NCBI RefSeq assembly: GCF_954871325.1
Contig: NC_088778.1
Location: forward strand, 20,817,120 to 20,881,119
Reading direction: 5' to 3'
Origin: Gordionus sp. m RMFG-2023
Taxonomy: Eukaryota; Nematomorpha; Gordioida; Chordodea; Parachordodidae
Length of the DNA stretch: 64,000 nt
The notes under the pieces are model-generated. The model saw nothing but the letters and a program-made list of their open reading frames with translations, was not told the origin of the DNA and made no database searches. The stretch's first letter is position 1. Each line of letters opens with the position of its first letter. The position numbers were made by a program, and so were the translations under genes. Positions 44,037 to 57,130 of the stretch are shown here, in pieces.

Positions 44037-47000
44037 TTTTTTTAGAGAAGATTTATTTGAAGTAAAAGACTCAATGGAAGTAGCTCCTATTAAAGTTTAA
44101 GATTCAAAGGAAGTAGTTCCTATTAAAGTTAAAGACTCAATGGAAGTAGTTTCTATTAAATTCCATATTCCAGAATTCGTCAAAGAAAAAGTAAATATTC
44201 AGGACTACTTATTTAACTTGGAGTTAATTTATAAAGTAAGAAATATTATAGATTTAAATACAAAAAAAGACCTGATTTTAGCCAATATCGGAACAGACAA
44301 TCTTATCAAAATTAAGAACTTTCACTTTCCAATAAATTTAGAGATGATAAATTATGATACTTTAATAAAAGCTTAAATTTGGTGTTCAAGGATAGTTCGA
44401 GCATTTTTGTAAATAGGAAAAAATTTTTTACGTTAAAAAGATGCAGTGAGACGATTATTGACTTTTCAATTAGGGTTAAAACTGTCTGTTCTCTTTGTAA
44501 TTTTAAACCGCCTTTTGATGAACTTTTAAGAGATATATTTATCCTAGGAGTAGGCTTACCTGAGTTGGACAAAGAACTTCGGTCAAAGTATATCGAAGGA
44601 AATATTACTTTTGAAGAGACCGTGCGTTTAGCGATCGCGCTGTCTTCGTTGGAAAATGAAACCCAGACTGAAGTTATTAAAATAATTAAAAATAAGCCAA
44701 CACAGGGTTCGAAAAATAATTATTTTAGAAATAATAATTATACAAACGTCGATAGATTCAATAATAATAAACACTTTAGTAACAATTATATTCCTAATAA
44801 TAATTATAGACCTAGTATCAAACCTAACTCTATTCAAAAGAAAGTGATATGCTTTCGTTGCGGTAAGGCAAACCACATAGCGAAAAATTGTAGAACCCAT
44901 GCCATACAAATGATTCTGCCACGGACACCTCGCCTGTCATTTTCAAATAAAGCAACAATCGATGCGAAGATAAATGGGTTGCAGCTAGCTATGGAGTTTG
45001 ATACCGGCGCCGCGTGTAGTGTGATTGATGAGGTCACCTGGAATCGTATTGGCAGACCACAACTATTACCGGCTTATAAATTAGTGGGATATAATCATAT
45101 CCAAATCGAAGTACTAGGTAAATGTACCGTAGAAGTCAAAGTAAAAAATATTTCGATATTTTTACTTATTTGGGTAGTTAAAGGGGAGAATTCCCTTATT
45201 TTTGGGATGCCTTTCATTAGAGAATTTGATATAAAACTACCGGAAGAAGTTCGTATTAATAAAATAAATATGAATGTTCCCTCTTTAAATACGATTGCTT
45301 CAAAATTCCCTCAAGTTTTTAAAAAAAAATTAGGTGAAATCAAACTGCAAAAGGCAGTCATCCGAATAGAACCGAACACGTTACCGATTGCATTACCAGC
45401 AAGAAGAGTTCCTTTTCCGTTGCGTCGAACCATTGAAGCTGAGTTGGACAGACTTTTAGACGAAGGCGTTATCGAGAAGGTGGATCCAACAATAACTCCA
45501 ATCACTTGGGCTACGCCAACGGTTAATATCTTAAAGAAATCCGGTGCCGTACGGATATGCGGAGATTTTCGTTTAACAATCAACAAATATCTAGCGATCG
45601 ATAACGATTTACTACCAACTTTCGTCGACCTAACAAATAAGATCGCGGGTGTATTTTCAACAATAGATTTAAGAGATGCATTTTTACAATTCGGAGTTAG
45701 TCCAGAATGTAGGGACCTTTTAGTAATTTCGACACATGTCAGTTATTACCGATACCAAAGAATTCCATTTGGTTTGACTAGCGCTCCGATAATATTCCAA
45801 CGCTTTATGAAAAACCTATTAAAGGGAATTCCTATGGTTAGTGTATTTTTAGACGACATAATTATTGAGGTGAGAATAATTCCGATCACATAGTTAATTT
45901 GGAAGAAGTATTAAGAAGATTTGAGAAGGCTGGACTGACCACGACGACCGATAAAATTAAAATCGGAGAAAAGTCAGTCACTTATTTAGGTCATGTTATT
46001 GACAGTTTCGGAATTCACCCTACAGAAGATAAGATTAGCGCTATATAAAATTTTAAAACACCTTCCAATGTTAAAGAACTACGTTCATTTCTTGGAATAG
46101 TGAATTATCATGAGGCATTTATTAAAAATTTGCATTCTATTTGTGCGCCTTTACACCGACTAACGAGTAAAAATGTTGGTTGGTTTTGGTCAGCTAAAGA
46201 AAATGAAATATTTACTAAAGTTAAAAATATATTGTCAAAAGAAGATACAATAATTCCTTATTCAGCCGATATCCCTGTCGTGATTTCTTGTGACGCTTCC
46301 GAAGATGGTCTAGGAGCTGTTATTGCACACCGATTTCTTACTGGCCAGGAGAAGCCGATTGCTTACGCATCGAGGACACTTTCGGCGGCTGAAAAGAATT
46401 ATGCCACAATTGATCGGGAGGCTTCGGCGATCATGTTCGCTATCGAGAAGTTTCATCAATATATTTTTGGAAGACATTTTATCTTGGTTACTGATCATAA
46501 ACCATTACAATATATTTTAGGTGATAAAAGAGATCTTAACAAAATAACAAATAACCGTTTAATACGGTGGGCGACTAAGCTATTAAATTATGATTATGAG
46601 ATAATATATAGACCAGGTAATCATAACAAATGTGCCGATGCTCTGTCCCGTTTGGGGGTAGAGAAAGCAAAAACCAATGATGTTACAAAAAAATTCGAAG
46701 AAGAAATCAGAGGATTAAAAATTAATTTAATAGAAGATTTATCTTTCACTCGCAGTAAAGTCGTAAGTGAAACGAGCAATGATATAAACCTAAAAGAGAT
46801 TATTAAATTAATAAAAAATCATTGGTATATTGATAATATAAATAATTATTCGGAGATTGTAAAAAAATATATTTCGATTAAAGATAATATTTCGTTCGAA
46901 GAAGGATTATTATTTTATAATGATAGAATTATTATTCCAGATATTTTAAAAAAGGAAGTTTTATATGTGATTCATCGAGGACATCATGGGATAGTGGGGA

Positions 47001-47982
47001 TGAAATCATTGTGTAGATAGTACGTTTTTTGGACAAATCTCGATACTGATGTTGAAGACTTTGTTAAATGTTGTAAGAGTTGTCAAGAAGGAAGGCCGGG
47101 AGCTAAAGAAGTGCCATTATACAATTAGAACATTCCTACCCGACCTTGGGAACGATTACATATTGATTTGACAGGCCCCGTATCTGGAAAATATTGGTTA
47201 ATTTGCGTAGACGCTTTTACCAAATGGGTTGAAGTTGCAATTTTAACACATATTAATTCGGCGAGTGTAATAAATAATCTGCGTAATTATTTCGCTAGAT
47301 TTGGGTTACTTCGCTACATTGTCTCAGATAACGGTACTCAGTTTACTGGATCTGAATTCAAAACGTTTCTTTTTAAAAACAATATAAAACATTTTATATC
47401 GGCCCCTTATAGCCCCAAATCGAATGGTTTGGCTGAACGATATATACGGACGATAAAGACGCGTTTCTATGCTGGAAGGAGATGTGGGACTCCGGACCAG
47501 TTAAATTTAGCGAATGTTTTAATTACTCACCGTAATACCCTCAATGCAACTACTGGTAAATCCCCTGCCGAGATGATGTTTGGAAGGTCGCTTAGGACGA
47601 CATTAGATCAGTGGAAATTATCAACGAGAGAAAGGACGGAAAACGCTCTATGGAAACAAAAGTACTACAAAGATAGAAGTGTTGAACCTCGGGAGTTTGA
47701 AGAGCAGCAAAAAGTTTGGATAGCAAACGAAAGGACAGCAGGGTGGCATGAAGGAAAAGTGTTACAACGAAAAAGCGCAATATTGTACGATGTGGAATCA
47801 GAGGGGATCGTTAAAAACAAGCATGCAGATCAATTGAGGGATGCACATACACAAGAAAAGGAAATACCCGTTACGTTAATCGAAGAAGTGGAAAAGGCAG
47901 AACATGAGAATACAACTCTTGAAAAAAGAGTTTCGAAACCCCCACTACGTAATCACGATGAATTCAATTTATAGTGGGAAGA

Positions 47983-48156
47983 ACTGTAATATAAATGTAA
48001 TTGTAAATTGAATTTAAATTGAATAGAATATTAACTTTTCGTTTGTAAATTACATAACCTGAAGGATTGAATTCATTATATATATATACGTGATATTTTG
48101 TATTAAAGATACTTTTACTTACTTTACTTATTTTACTTATTTAATAAAACACTTCA
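47983..48156 (+). repeat. 3' LTR
   Basis: About 174 bp, preceded by the purine tract and ending CTTCA next to the AAAGC duplication. It includes one extra short TTACTTATT repeat compared with the 5' LTR. Confidence 0.92.
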
Positions 48157-48943
48157 AAAGCTTAACAAAATTAATTTAACAAACCAGTTAAAAATTTTAA
48201 ATGAATAATAATAAACAATAATACTAACCTAAGAGCCATTTTCTATCTTTTATATTGTTGCTGCATCTTGGTGTTGGTTTTAACAACCTTTTTAGACTTT
48301 GAATGGATATATTATTATTCATTTTTTCCGATAGTTTGTAATAATTAATTAAGTGCCGAGACAGATTACTTGTACTTATATTTTTACTAAAACATTTTAT
48401 TTCATAACTAAAATATAAAATATATATAAATATAAGTCTAAAAAAATGAATTTGTTTATTCTAATCGTCCTCATCTTTTTTTCGCCAATTTTAAACAAGG
48501 TTTACAATAAATATAATCAGGCATTATTATGCTTTTCTTATTTTCATTCTTCAAAATAAGATTTGCAAAGTACCTTCAGACATAACTTGATTTATGATTA
48601 GTAGAGAGAGTTGTTATTTCATTATTGTATATAGGGTGGTTTAAAACGTGGAAGTCCATAAAAATAATTAATATAAATTGTTTGTGGAAAAAAAATTGGT
48701 GTATGAAGGAATGTAAATGATATACACTAGTCTTTTATATATAGCAATAGAATACAATTCATATTTTAATTTTATTAATGTTAGTATTCAAATTAAAATA
48801 ATAATAATTTAATATATAAATATAATTAATATACACTCGCCACGCCGCCGCCATAATAAATTGACTGCGAGCCGGCTCGCGCTGGTAATCTCAATCAGCG
48901 GCTTTTCCGGCGTGAGCCGGCTGCGCACAGGTCTATGTATTTG

Positions 48944-49990
48944 TATCTTTTTGATTTTTTTAAACATAATTTAAGAGATGCCAAAACTAGAAAAGCCTAA
49001 ATGATTTTTTAAAATATTTTTGAATATAACATCATATTTAAGTTTATTTCAGAAAAAATTATAATAAAAATGTATATAATTTATCATATAAAAAGTATAA
49101 TGATATATTTTAAAAAATGTAAAAATAAGAAAGCCTTCTTTGAGTTAAAATTCATGTGTCCAACAATTTCTTGAAATGTATATGAAGCATTAAAATCTTA
49201 CCTTCTATCAATTAACAAGCCACAAATTATCAGAATTCTTTTTTTAAAAATAATGCATATCTGTGATTTGCCCATTCTTTATGTATGCCATTCATAAAAA
49301 TCAGGTGAGAAAGAAAATAATTCAGTTATTTAAATCAGAGATTTCATAGGGCTTAATTTTTTTGATCCAGACCAGCCAGGCTTGCAGTAAAAAAAGTATT
49401 ATGACCCAGACATGCACTATATTTGATATTTAAAAAAATTTTAACCCATCAGTTTAAAAATTTTGTCCAGGCCCATATCTAAAAATTTAATTATTTTATA
49501 AAAGTAAACAATAAAATTGACAGAAAGTTATATTCGTTAAATTAATATTTAACTCATTAAATTGCTTTAAGATGCAATAAGTAATGCTTTCAGTAGAAAG
49601 ACACTCTAAATTATACATTCCTAATTTTCTTCCATTTTACAACATTTTTTAAATATTTTAAGCTTATAAATTATAATGACTAGATAAAAATCAAATCCAA
49701 TATATAAATTATTTACATATTATTATAAATTATTACACATCAAATCTGATATCATACTAGCAGTGCCGGCTACCCAAGTTAGTGTGGAAAAATATTTTTT
49801 AACAATATTAATTGTGCCACTTAATTTTTAAGTATATACAGTTAAATTGTTCATATTAAAATTAATCATTGATATTTATTTTTTATATTTATAAATAAAT
49901 AATATTTTATACTGTGAAATTAATAGAAATGAAGGTTATATTTATGTGTTTTTTGAAATTAAAAAAATATATTTCCCTATGTTTTTAGAG
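48944..49990. other. AT-rich spacer
   Basis: No gene. Traces of decayed GGCCC-type repeats at 49360-49470 (GACCAGCCAGGCTTGCAG, CCAGGCCCATATC) and one CAGTGCCGGCTACCC near 49762 that may be a hAT-type end without a partner. Confidence 0.45.
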
Positions 49991-49992
49991 GT

Positions 49993-50085
49993 TCAAACCG
50001 AACCGATATATTTATTTTTTTTCGAACCGAAGCTGAACCGTTATTCTTATTTGAATCTGAACGATATTCATTTCGGTTTGGATCA
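49993..50085. repeat. AACCGAACCG-type repeat fragment
   Basis: GGTTCAAACCGAACCG, CGAACCGAAGCTGAACCG and CGGTTTGGATCACTG: clustered words of the kind seen next to the ends of hAT nonautonomous elements. Borders are not clear. Confidence 0.5.
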
Positions 50086-51620
50086 CTGAATGAAAGCCAT
50101 TTTTATGGTTTTAAATAGGGCATCTTTATATGCTATCTCAATCATTAGCTTCTGGGGACAAAAAATTGTTGCATCAGGGGATAGAGTTTTAATCATCATG
50201 GTAAATGATGGATTATCAACCAATGACATTAGCTAAACGTGAACTATATCAATGATAAAATCAGAAATAACTTTATTAGCAGTTTCTGAGAAATATTAGG
50301 ATGTGCAATATTATTATCAATTTAGTTTGAATTGAATTAGTCTTTTTGAATGTATTCTCCCCTATAACAAAATAATTAAGATGTTTTTCTATCACTTTAA
50401 AACTGTTGGCATGAACATTTTTACAAAATAAAAATATTAATAGAATTTAAAAATGACAATTGCCTTTGGGTGATTTTTGAGAACTGCATTTTACAATTTG
50501 AACAAATAAATTTGCAACCACCTTTTGTTTTATATTAATTTGAAAATATTTTCAAGTTTTGGAATTGAAAAATTTGTTTTATTGTTATCAAGAACATTTT
50601 TTTTACAGATTATCTTCCATTTCATTAATATCTAATTGTCTGATTCACTTATATCGATTTGGATATCCATATGCGATGACTTATAAATAATTTACACCAG
50701 ATGATTTAGATTTTAATATAAATTGAAAATATAAATTTCAATTTCAAAATTAAATAATAAATTATAAAAACTATAATTAATTATGAATTTCTCTTCTTTT
50801 AATTATATATTTTTTATATAGAATATAGATATAGTATGTCAATTATAATTTTAATATTTTTTAAAATAGTGTTTTCATCATTGTTTTGTTTTATTTTTAT
50901 AACTGTGCATTGAAGTTTTTTAAAACAAAAAGCGATAATATAATTTTTACTTTACTATCTTAAATCAATATTTGATTTGATGCTATTTCTTAGCATACAG
51001 GAACTACCTATTAGTGGGATTAGATCAACAAAAATTACGGATGCTGCAACTGATGAAAACATAATTTATTCCTCTGGACTATTTATAGCAATATTATCAT
51101 ACACCAAAAAGATCCTGAACTAAATTAAATTAAATTAAGAAATTAATACCCAAAAATGCCCAAAATACAACACCCCAGATTCAAAACGAAGTAATATCTA
51201 GTGCTTGAATATATTTCAGATAAATATAACAAAAGCGAGATGCCTTTTATTTGTCTTAAGGCTTATGAGATAAAAGATGCATTATATTGTGAAAACCTGA
51301 GTATAATTATCCGCTGTATTTTTTTCGTCTTTCTGCTAAAAGCATTACTTGCATTTTAAAGCAACTTAATGAGTTAAATATTAATTCAATGAATTTAATA
51401 AGCCAGGAATATGATGGGACAAACGTTATTCCTGGCCGAAATGAAGAGGAAAAAGGTTCCTTTTATACATTGCTATCATGTTGCATCTTGTGGATCAAAA
51501 TATAATAATATTGTTATCATTTCTATTTTTTTTTAATTTAGCCAATGCATCATATAATTTTTTAGGCGCTTTAATGTATCCTGCAAATATTCAGGCCATA
51601 CTCTTGAGAGCCTTTTAGAC
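50086..51620. other. AT-rich spacer
   Basis: No protein family or repeat end recognised. Confidence 0.4.
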
Positions 51621-51629
51621 CAGAGGCTG

Positions 51630-52010
51630 TACAATTAGAAGCAACTCACATCATTTATGAGAATTTTGAGGCTATTGGTGAAGTATTAATTTACTTTTCT
51701 AATAGAACTCTTAATTCAGAGATTTCCACTCATATTTCAGTTGGTCTATCCCAATGCGTTAATATAAATTACGTTATATTAGCCATTATAATATATGAAA
51801 TATAATAACAATAGATTCACTAAATATGTATTTACAGTCGGTAGGTACTTATCTAGGGGATGCTAAAAGTTATTGATTCTACTATCAATATATTAAAAAA
51901 TAAAGGAAGCGATAATTCTTTTGATTTGATTAGAATTAAGGCTGAAAACTTTAAGCAAAATTCAATCTCACTCACAAATCATCAAGGGTACGTAAAACGC
52001 CTATAAATTT
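51630..52010 (+). pseudogene. Unplaced coding-like pieces
   Basis: Plus strand reads EAVQLEATHIIYENFEAIG and TLNSEISTHISVGLSQCVN (51620-51760), and further on MLKVIDSTINILKNKG and LIRIKAENFKQNSISLTN (51859-51990). A stop-rich gap of about 90 bases separates them. The second piece vaguely resembles the helical part of ZMYM1-type hAT transposases, but no catalytic motif is visible. A decayed transposase is the likeliest reading; a host gene cannot be excluded. Confidence 0.3.
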
Positions 52011-52551
52011 TCAAGATTCAGTCAATTAAGTTGTGAAAAGACTCCAATTGGAGTTCTTTAAAAGGGAATTATTACTATAATATTCTATCATGTTTTAATA
52101 CATTATCCCCCTTTGACCCTGATTATTTTATATAGGATAAAATGACCCGACTAGAATAATTATTAAACTTAAATATGGGAAACGTTACATTATATATTGA
52201 AAATAACTAAAGGATCATCTGCAGAAGTTAAAATAAAACACATAATTTGAAAATATCCCAAATAATATGTATAAAAAAATATCATCATGCATTTAAAGAA
52301 TTGTATATATAGTATTATATTGTATTCATATTACATTAATAAATTTTTAATAAAAATAGCAAAAAATTTCTATAAATGCTTAATTATTTGTTTTATTTTT
52401 AAAAAATAGTGGCCCCCTTAAGTAAACAGCTGCCCCCCCACCCACCTAATTGAAAATTCCTGGCCATGGCCCTGGAGACATTTATAAAATTTTTTAATGT
52501 TTCTAGGATTTAAATATATTATTTAACCTTTTAATTTAAATAAAGTTTTAA

Positions 52552-52772
52552 TAGTATTGTTAAAAAAAAGCCCAATTTGAGTCGATTTGAAAAACAGCCC
52601 CATTAAGATCTTAGTCAAAATAATATTGCGTACTCAAGATTTGGCAAGTATAAGCCCAAACCTTTTGAAATCTAGGAGCAAAATCACGAGGCTTACACAA
52701 TATTATTTTGGTTATAATCATAATGGACACGTTTTAATAAATGACCCCGTATCGGGCTTTTTAACAACACTA
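52552..52772. mobile_element. hAT MITE, TAGTGTTG family, copy C
   Basis: A 221-bp copy: TAGTATTGTTAAAAAA to TTTTTAACAACACTA, flanks AGTTTTAA and CGTTTGAA (6/8). Ends and inner GAGTCGATTTG block match copies A and B. The short open frame in it is a by-product of the repeat. Confidence 0.75.
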
Positions 52773-52854
52773 CGTTTGAATATCAAAAAATAATGAAAAA
52801 TTAAAAGTATAGGTATTTTTTTGCTTATTAAATAGTTAAAAACTATCAACAGAT

Positions 52855-52975
52855 ACTCATTTTAAAAAAGTATTTAAGAGGCATATACAGGAGACTCTTC
52901 CAAACCAAAGATACTAGACACATATATATCTTATAGTTAAGATACAAGTATTTGCGGTACTCAAACCTTGATCAG
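52855..52975. repeat. hAT-type end fragment with GTATC/GATAC words
   Basis: GGAGACTCTTCC, AAAGATACTAGACAC and AAGATACAAGTATTTGCGG, ending TCAAACCTTGATCAG. Reversed, it resembles the end at 34831. No partner end found. Confidence 0.4.
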
Positions 52976-53094
52976 TTCCATATTGATTTTTATTTTTATC
53001 AATATTAAAAAAATCTGGCATTTAAATTTAATATAATAATAAATATTAAATTTCGTATCGTTAAAATTGTTCGTGGAGATATATTTACCATAAC

Positions 53095-53111
53095 CATATT
53101 TCTTTTCCGAT
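53095..53111 (+). promoter_or_regulatory. Pyrimidine tract before RPL10A start
   Basis: ATTTCTTTTCCGAT directly before the ATG. Ribosomal protein mRNAs of animals often begin with a 5' terminal oligopyrimidine tract that couples translation to growth signals; this tract is well placed for that, but the transcription start is unknown. Confidence 0.4.
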
Positions 53112-54007
53112 ATGTCAAGGTACCTCGCATTTTAATCCATAAATAATTCTTATTAACATTTTATAGTAAAATATCCAAAGACACATTGAACGAAGCAATT
53201 GTTGCATTGTTGGCTAAATCACAAGAGAAAAAAAGAAACTTTGTTGAAACTGTTGAATTACAAATAGCTTTAAAAAATTATGATCCTCAAAAGGATAAAA
53301 GATTTTCAGGAACTATAAAGTATGTGAGCTACATAAATGTCTTGAAATATTTTTATATTATAGAGTAAAATATTCTCCAAGACCAAAATTTTCAATTTGT
53401 GTGTTGGGTGATCAACAACATTGTGACGAGGCTAAGGCTAATGGAATACCATTTATGGATGCTGAAGCATTAAAAAAGTTGAATAAAAACAAAAAATTGG
53501 TAAAACAATTAGGTAATTATACATTAAATGATGACTTCAAATTTGCTACTCTTGATTATTGTGAATAAAAACAAAATATCTGATATATTATTTAATCAAT
53601 ATATACATTTTTATTTAGCCAAAAAATATGATGCCTTTTTAGCTTCTGATTCTTTGATCAAGCAGATTCCAAGAATTCTTGGACCTGGGTTAAATAAAGC
53701 TGGTAAATTTCCTACAGTTTTAACCCATGGAGAATCCATGGTTGCAAAATCTGAAGAAGTTAAATCAACCATCAAATTTCAAATGAAAAAAGTTTTTTTT
53801 TAGTCATTTCTGAATATTAAATACATATAAATATAGGTTTTATGTTTAGCTCTTGCAATAGGAAATATTAACATGCCTCAAGAAGAACTAGCTTCAAACA
53901 TTAACCTTGCTATAAATTTTTTAATTTCACTTTTAAAAAAGGGCTGGCAAAATATTAGAGCATTATATATCAAAAGTACAATGGGTCCAGCTCAACGTTT
54001 ATATTAA
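53112..54007 (+). CDS. RPL10A: 60S ribosomal protein L10a (uL1), 5 exons
   Basis: Exons: 53112-53119, 53167-53319, 53364-53512, 53619-53791, 53837-54007. Introns are 47, 44, 106 and 45 bases, all GT-AG. The joined frame is open and encodes 217 residues, the same length as human RPL10A. Landmarks are [69 protein letters not shown] and the C-terminal [17 protein letters not shown]. The protein forms part of the L1 stalk of the large ribosomal subunit, which contacts E-site tRNA. The first exon has only eight coding bases (ATGTCAAG) and splits the third codon, as often in ribosomal protein genes. The gene looks intact and free of transposons. Confidence 0.97.
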
Positions 54008-54033
54008 TTTTTATTTAATATCTTAAATAATTG

Positions 54034-54039
54034 AATAAA
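54034..54039 (+). terminator. RPL10A poly(A) signal
   Basis: AATAAA 27 bases after the stop codon. The 3' untranslated region would be very short. Confidence 0.6.
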
Positions 54040-55520
54040 ATATTTATAATTTTTATCTATTAAAATATATCCAATTTATCCAAATAACTTATTTTGATGC
54101 TATTAAATCATAAATTTAAACAAAGGATGTTTTGGAATAAATTAAAAGTATTTGGAAGGAAAATATACCCTTTAAATATTTGTAAATATGTAAGTTTGTA
54201 TTAATATTGATGATTAAGAAAGGCTTATTTTTTCCTCATTACTTTTTATTTTATTTATTAAATAAATTTCGAAAATGCTAATATTGATAATTTATACTAA
54301 ATAAGTACATATAATATAATTGTTTGTTATTAATTGTACCTTATTGGTATCCATATTAGCCAAAACAAATCACTGGGGTTGATTGTTATTGTTTAAAAAT
54401 TTTGTACATACCTTATTTCCTAAGCTAATGTTTCTGGGAGGTTTGTTTCAGAAACAAATTTCTCAAGATATGGATCTAGAACAATACATTCTTCCAATAT
54501 TTTTTAAGACTTCTGAAATAATTATCAAAATCATTTTAGTTTTTATTTGTCAATAATTTTAAATTTCAATTTAGAAATAAAATATATGTAAATAAAATGT
54601 ATTTTAAAAAAAGAATTTAAAAATTATATGAAAAAAATAATATAAATTTGATATTAAAAACATTAAAAAGAACTGGGAGGAATAAATGCTTAGGAAATTG
54701 GACCAGCAGATTTCAAGAGAAATATGCTGATAAAAGGTAAAATCTTTTGTTAAAGTTTCTTGTACTCTTTTTCCATTTATTTACCTATGGTTTTAATAGA
54801 ATTAATGTCTGGGATGAACAGTTGTCAGGCCAACATATTTGTTTAAGGATTTTTGCCAGAAAATTGACACAAGTTTAGAGGTCAACAGAAGTTGTCCACG
54901 TAAGAGATAGAGCATATTCATTTATATATCCATTGGTTTGAAAGTGGATAGGATATTACTGTTTGAGAGTAACTAGGAGAATGTTAATTGATTTGATGGG
55001 GCTCTAGCTTGTGAAAAGTGCGAGTGATGGTAACCTATATGGACTGGCCACAATTGATATGAAAAGTACAACTGCTTTACAGCCAAGGTGGGAGAACTAT
55101 GTGTATGCATTGATGTTCACCAGCCATGAGCTGAGAATGGAACTGTGGATGTCTTCCATCCTTCATAGCCAGAACTTGCATATACTATTATGTTGGGTTT
55201 TCCACAAAGAGTCAGTTCGAACTGATGTATTTAATAATGTGAGATTAAAGGAGCATCCTAGTCTTTTTTGAATGAAAAAATCAATTTATTTAAATCTATC
55301 GATTATTTTTAATACTAATAAGATTTGGTTTATTAATGATATATTACACTAATTAGTATTTTGAAAGAAAGATTTTTGATAAAATTTTAAATGTTTTATT
55401 AAATCTTTACACTGGCTTTAAATTTCATAAATTAAGGATATATTTTTATTACAATCAATATTAGTTTTTTAATATCTAACAATTTTCTTTCTATTGATAA
55501 AAATAACTCATGTTTGCTTA
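54040..55520. other. AT-rich spacer downstream of RPL10A
   Basis: No gene recognised. A less AT-rich patch at 54650-55260 has an open frame (55011-55271) without any family signature. Confidence 0.4.
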
Positions 55521-55640
55521 TTGTGGGCAAACTGCATGTAGTTGTACATATAACAGTCCGAGAACTGTTATTTAAATGTCCATAGGCTAAAAAAATTGGG
55601 CAAAAATAAAAGCCTATACTCGAAAATTTAATTTATGATG
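55521..55640. repeat. Dispersed 120-bp repeat with conserved hairpins, copy 1
   Basis: Shares with 62388-62515 TTGTGGGCAA, GCATGTA, AACAGTCCGAGAACTGTT (a self-complementary hairpin) and ATAGGC...AAAAGCCTAT, which can pair as an outer stem. It does not match a known RNA family that I can name. Confidence 0.6.
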
Positions 55641-57130
55641 AAATAAGATATTCCATTTTAATATTCTAGTTCGATTAATATGGCTGAAAAAGTTCAGCAA
55701 TAACTTTTTATCTGCACCAAAAAACTATCTTTCAAATTTTTTTCAGTTTACTCTTGGTAAAAAAATTATAAATTTTGATGGTAATGATAAAAAATTTATT
55801 ATAATTCAATTTTATGTAAGATAATGTGCCTATCTATTTATTTAATACTGTGGTCTTTAAGCCATTTCTTCAATGACTTCATCTGGAGTGGGATTGATCT
55901 CTATTCCTACGTTCTAGCCTGGCCCAAGGAACCTTTAAATAGTATTTTAGTGTGGCCAATGTAAAATAATCATTAATTCATACATATAGTTATAGGAATG
56001 GTAACTAGTATTAAAAAATTTAATTCGAAAGCCGCCTGATTTTTAGTCCAGTTATGAAACTTACGATAGAGTAAAATAATATTGTCAATAAAATTAGCTG
56101 GGATGCTTTGATCCAGGTATACTTCAAATCTTAATACCAGTCATCAATATCTGATTTTAACTGCTCATATCTCCAATTCATTATAAAAAAAATTTCAATG
56201 TTTAAATATAAAATAATATAAGAGCAATCAACTGTTGATTGAGTAATAAAAAGTTAAGAACAACGTTTAGAATAAATTTATATTGAGATATTGTTATTAA
56301 TAAAGTTATAAAAATTAATATTTATAACATTCACTTTATATTATCGAAAGTTTTATTACACATACATAAAAAAGAAAATTAATATAGTTTACCAGTGCGA
56401 ATAGATTTTGAATCTTCAAAGTGTGGGTAAAAGAACTAGGTTTATTTATAAGTGATTGTTATTTTTATGTTTTTGTTGTAGGTTCTCACAATGCTAAATA
56501 AGAGTAAAATTAGCAAAACCCCTTCATAATCAAAACTTGTTTAATTGGGTATGGGGTTTTTACCAGTCTTATCATGGGCGTTTAAGTAAGCGACTTTGCC
56601 TATTGCATGCACAGGTAACTGGCCTGCAAAATAAACGTGGATGGACCTTAATGATTTATCGTGATCTTTTTATCCCCGTTTGATGGGCTTTTTCTGAACT
56701 ATTATGATAACGCACAGTAATATTAACTATTGGTTTTAAAGTGAACCCGTCATATTTTATGACCCAAATTAAACCAACTTTTAAAGATAGCTTGGCAAAT
56801 ATTTAGCATTTGTTTCAGCTTTAAATAATTTACGAAGCCCTATGGCTATAGTGAAATCAATGTTTTAAAATAATTGAAATAATAAATAGGGCTTGGGAAA
56901 TTGATGCACATAAATCTTTAGCATTTTTAGAAACATCTATCATTTCACCTACTATTGGTTTCAACTATAGCCTCAAATGCTTCAATAATGCCATTAAACT
57001 AACTTTTACTCATTTTTTTGTAGTATACAGAATATTTGATATAAATTTAATCATGATATTTTCCAGAAATATAAACATCAGAAGAATTATAATATTTTTT
57101 AACCCTTTATTACACAGCCGGTTGAAATTT
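55641..57130. other. Spacer
   Basis: No gene or repeat end recognised, apart from mixed low-complexity AT sequence. Confidence 0.4.

Larger units (their letters stand above)
43864..48156 (+). mobile_element. Ty3/gypsy LTR retrotransposon fossil, nearly complete
   Basis: Nearly complete Ty3/gypsy element of 4.3 kb with a perfect 5-bp target duplication AAAGC (43859-43863 and 48157-48161). Parts in order: 5' LTR; primer-binding site TGGCGACGA just after it (44038); Gag-like region with a CCHC zinc knuckle (about 44.85 kb); aspartic protease (FDTGAACSVID, 45.0 kb); reverse transcriptase (45.3-46.0 kb); RNase H (46.2-46.7 kb); integrase (46.9-47.9 kb); purine tract GTGGGAAGAA; 3' LTR. It is broken at roughly four places. 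The two LTRs differ at only a few positions, so it is the youngest retroelement in this window. Confidence 0.95.
42120..48550 (-). pseudogene. hAT transposase, interrupted
   Basis: Minus-strand pieces in gene order: YIYCKPCLKLAKKR near 48500 and STSNLSRHLINYYK near 48350 (BED finger C..C and H...), MMIDELYAALNPFRESVEFL and LKENMKKKLDLSFL (42830-42612, core region), and MIEMHRVKFKF, SEEGALIFWKKKRLELP (42456-42229) leading to HCIPT and IAGLILNAKRISLCPTN (about 42225-42140), the dimerisation domain. Stops and frame changes separate the pieces, and the gypsy element and the tandem repeat lie between the BED finger and the core. Some gaps may be introns, but the gene is unlikely to work. Confidence 0.75.
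41664..48935 (-). mobile_element. hAT transposon with an LTR element inside
   Basis: Ends TAGACCTGTGCGC and GCGCACAGGTCTA, flanked by a perfect 8-bp duplication TGTATTTG (41656-41663 and 48936-48943). Without the LTR insertion it is about 3 kb. Near both ends are GC-rich blocks (CGGCGGCGG, CGCCGCCG, GAGCCGGCTCGCG). It has a minus-strand transposase gene and a 130-bp tandem repeat. The duplication is still perfect, so insertion was not very ancient. Confidence 0.92.

Noticed and set aside
44312-45586. Several open frames on the minus strand across the 43.9-48.2 kb LTR element
   Set aside because: They lie opposite the recognised retroelement coding region and have no family motifs; they are shadows of the plus-strand genes.
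55011-55271. Open frame of 86 codons with fairly normal codon content
   Set aside because: No domain, no homologue that I recognise and no neighbouring gene structure; length is compatible with chance in a locally less AT-rich patch.
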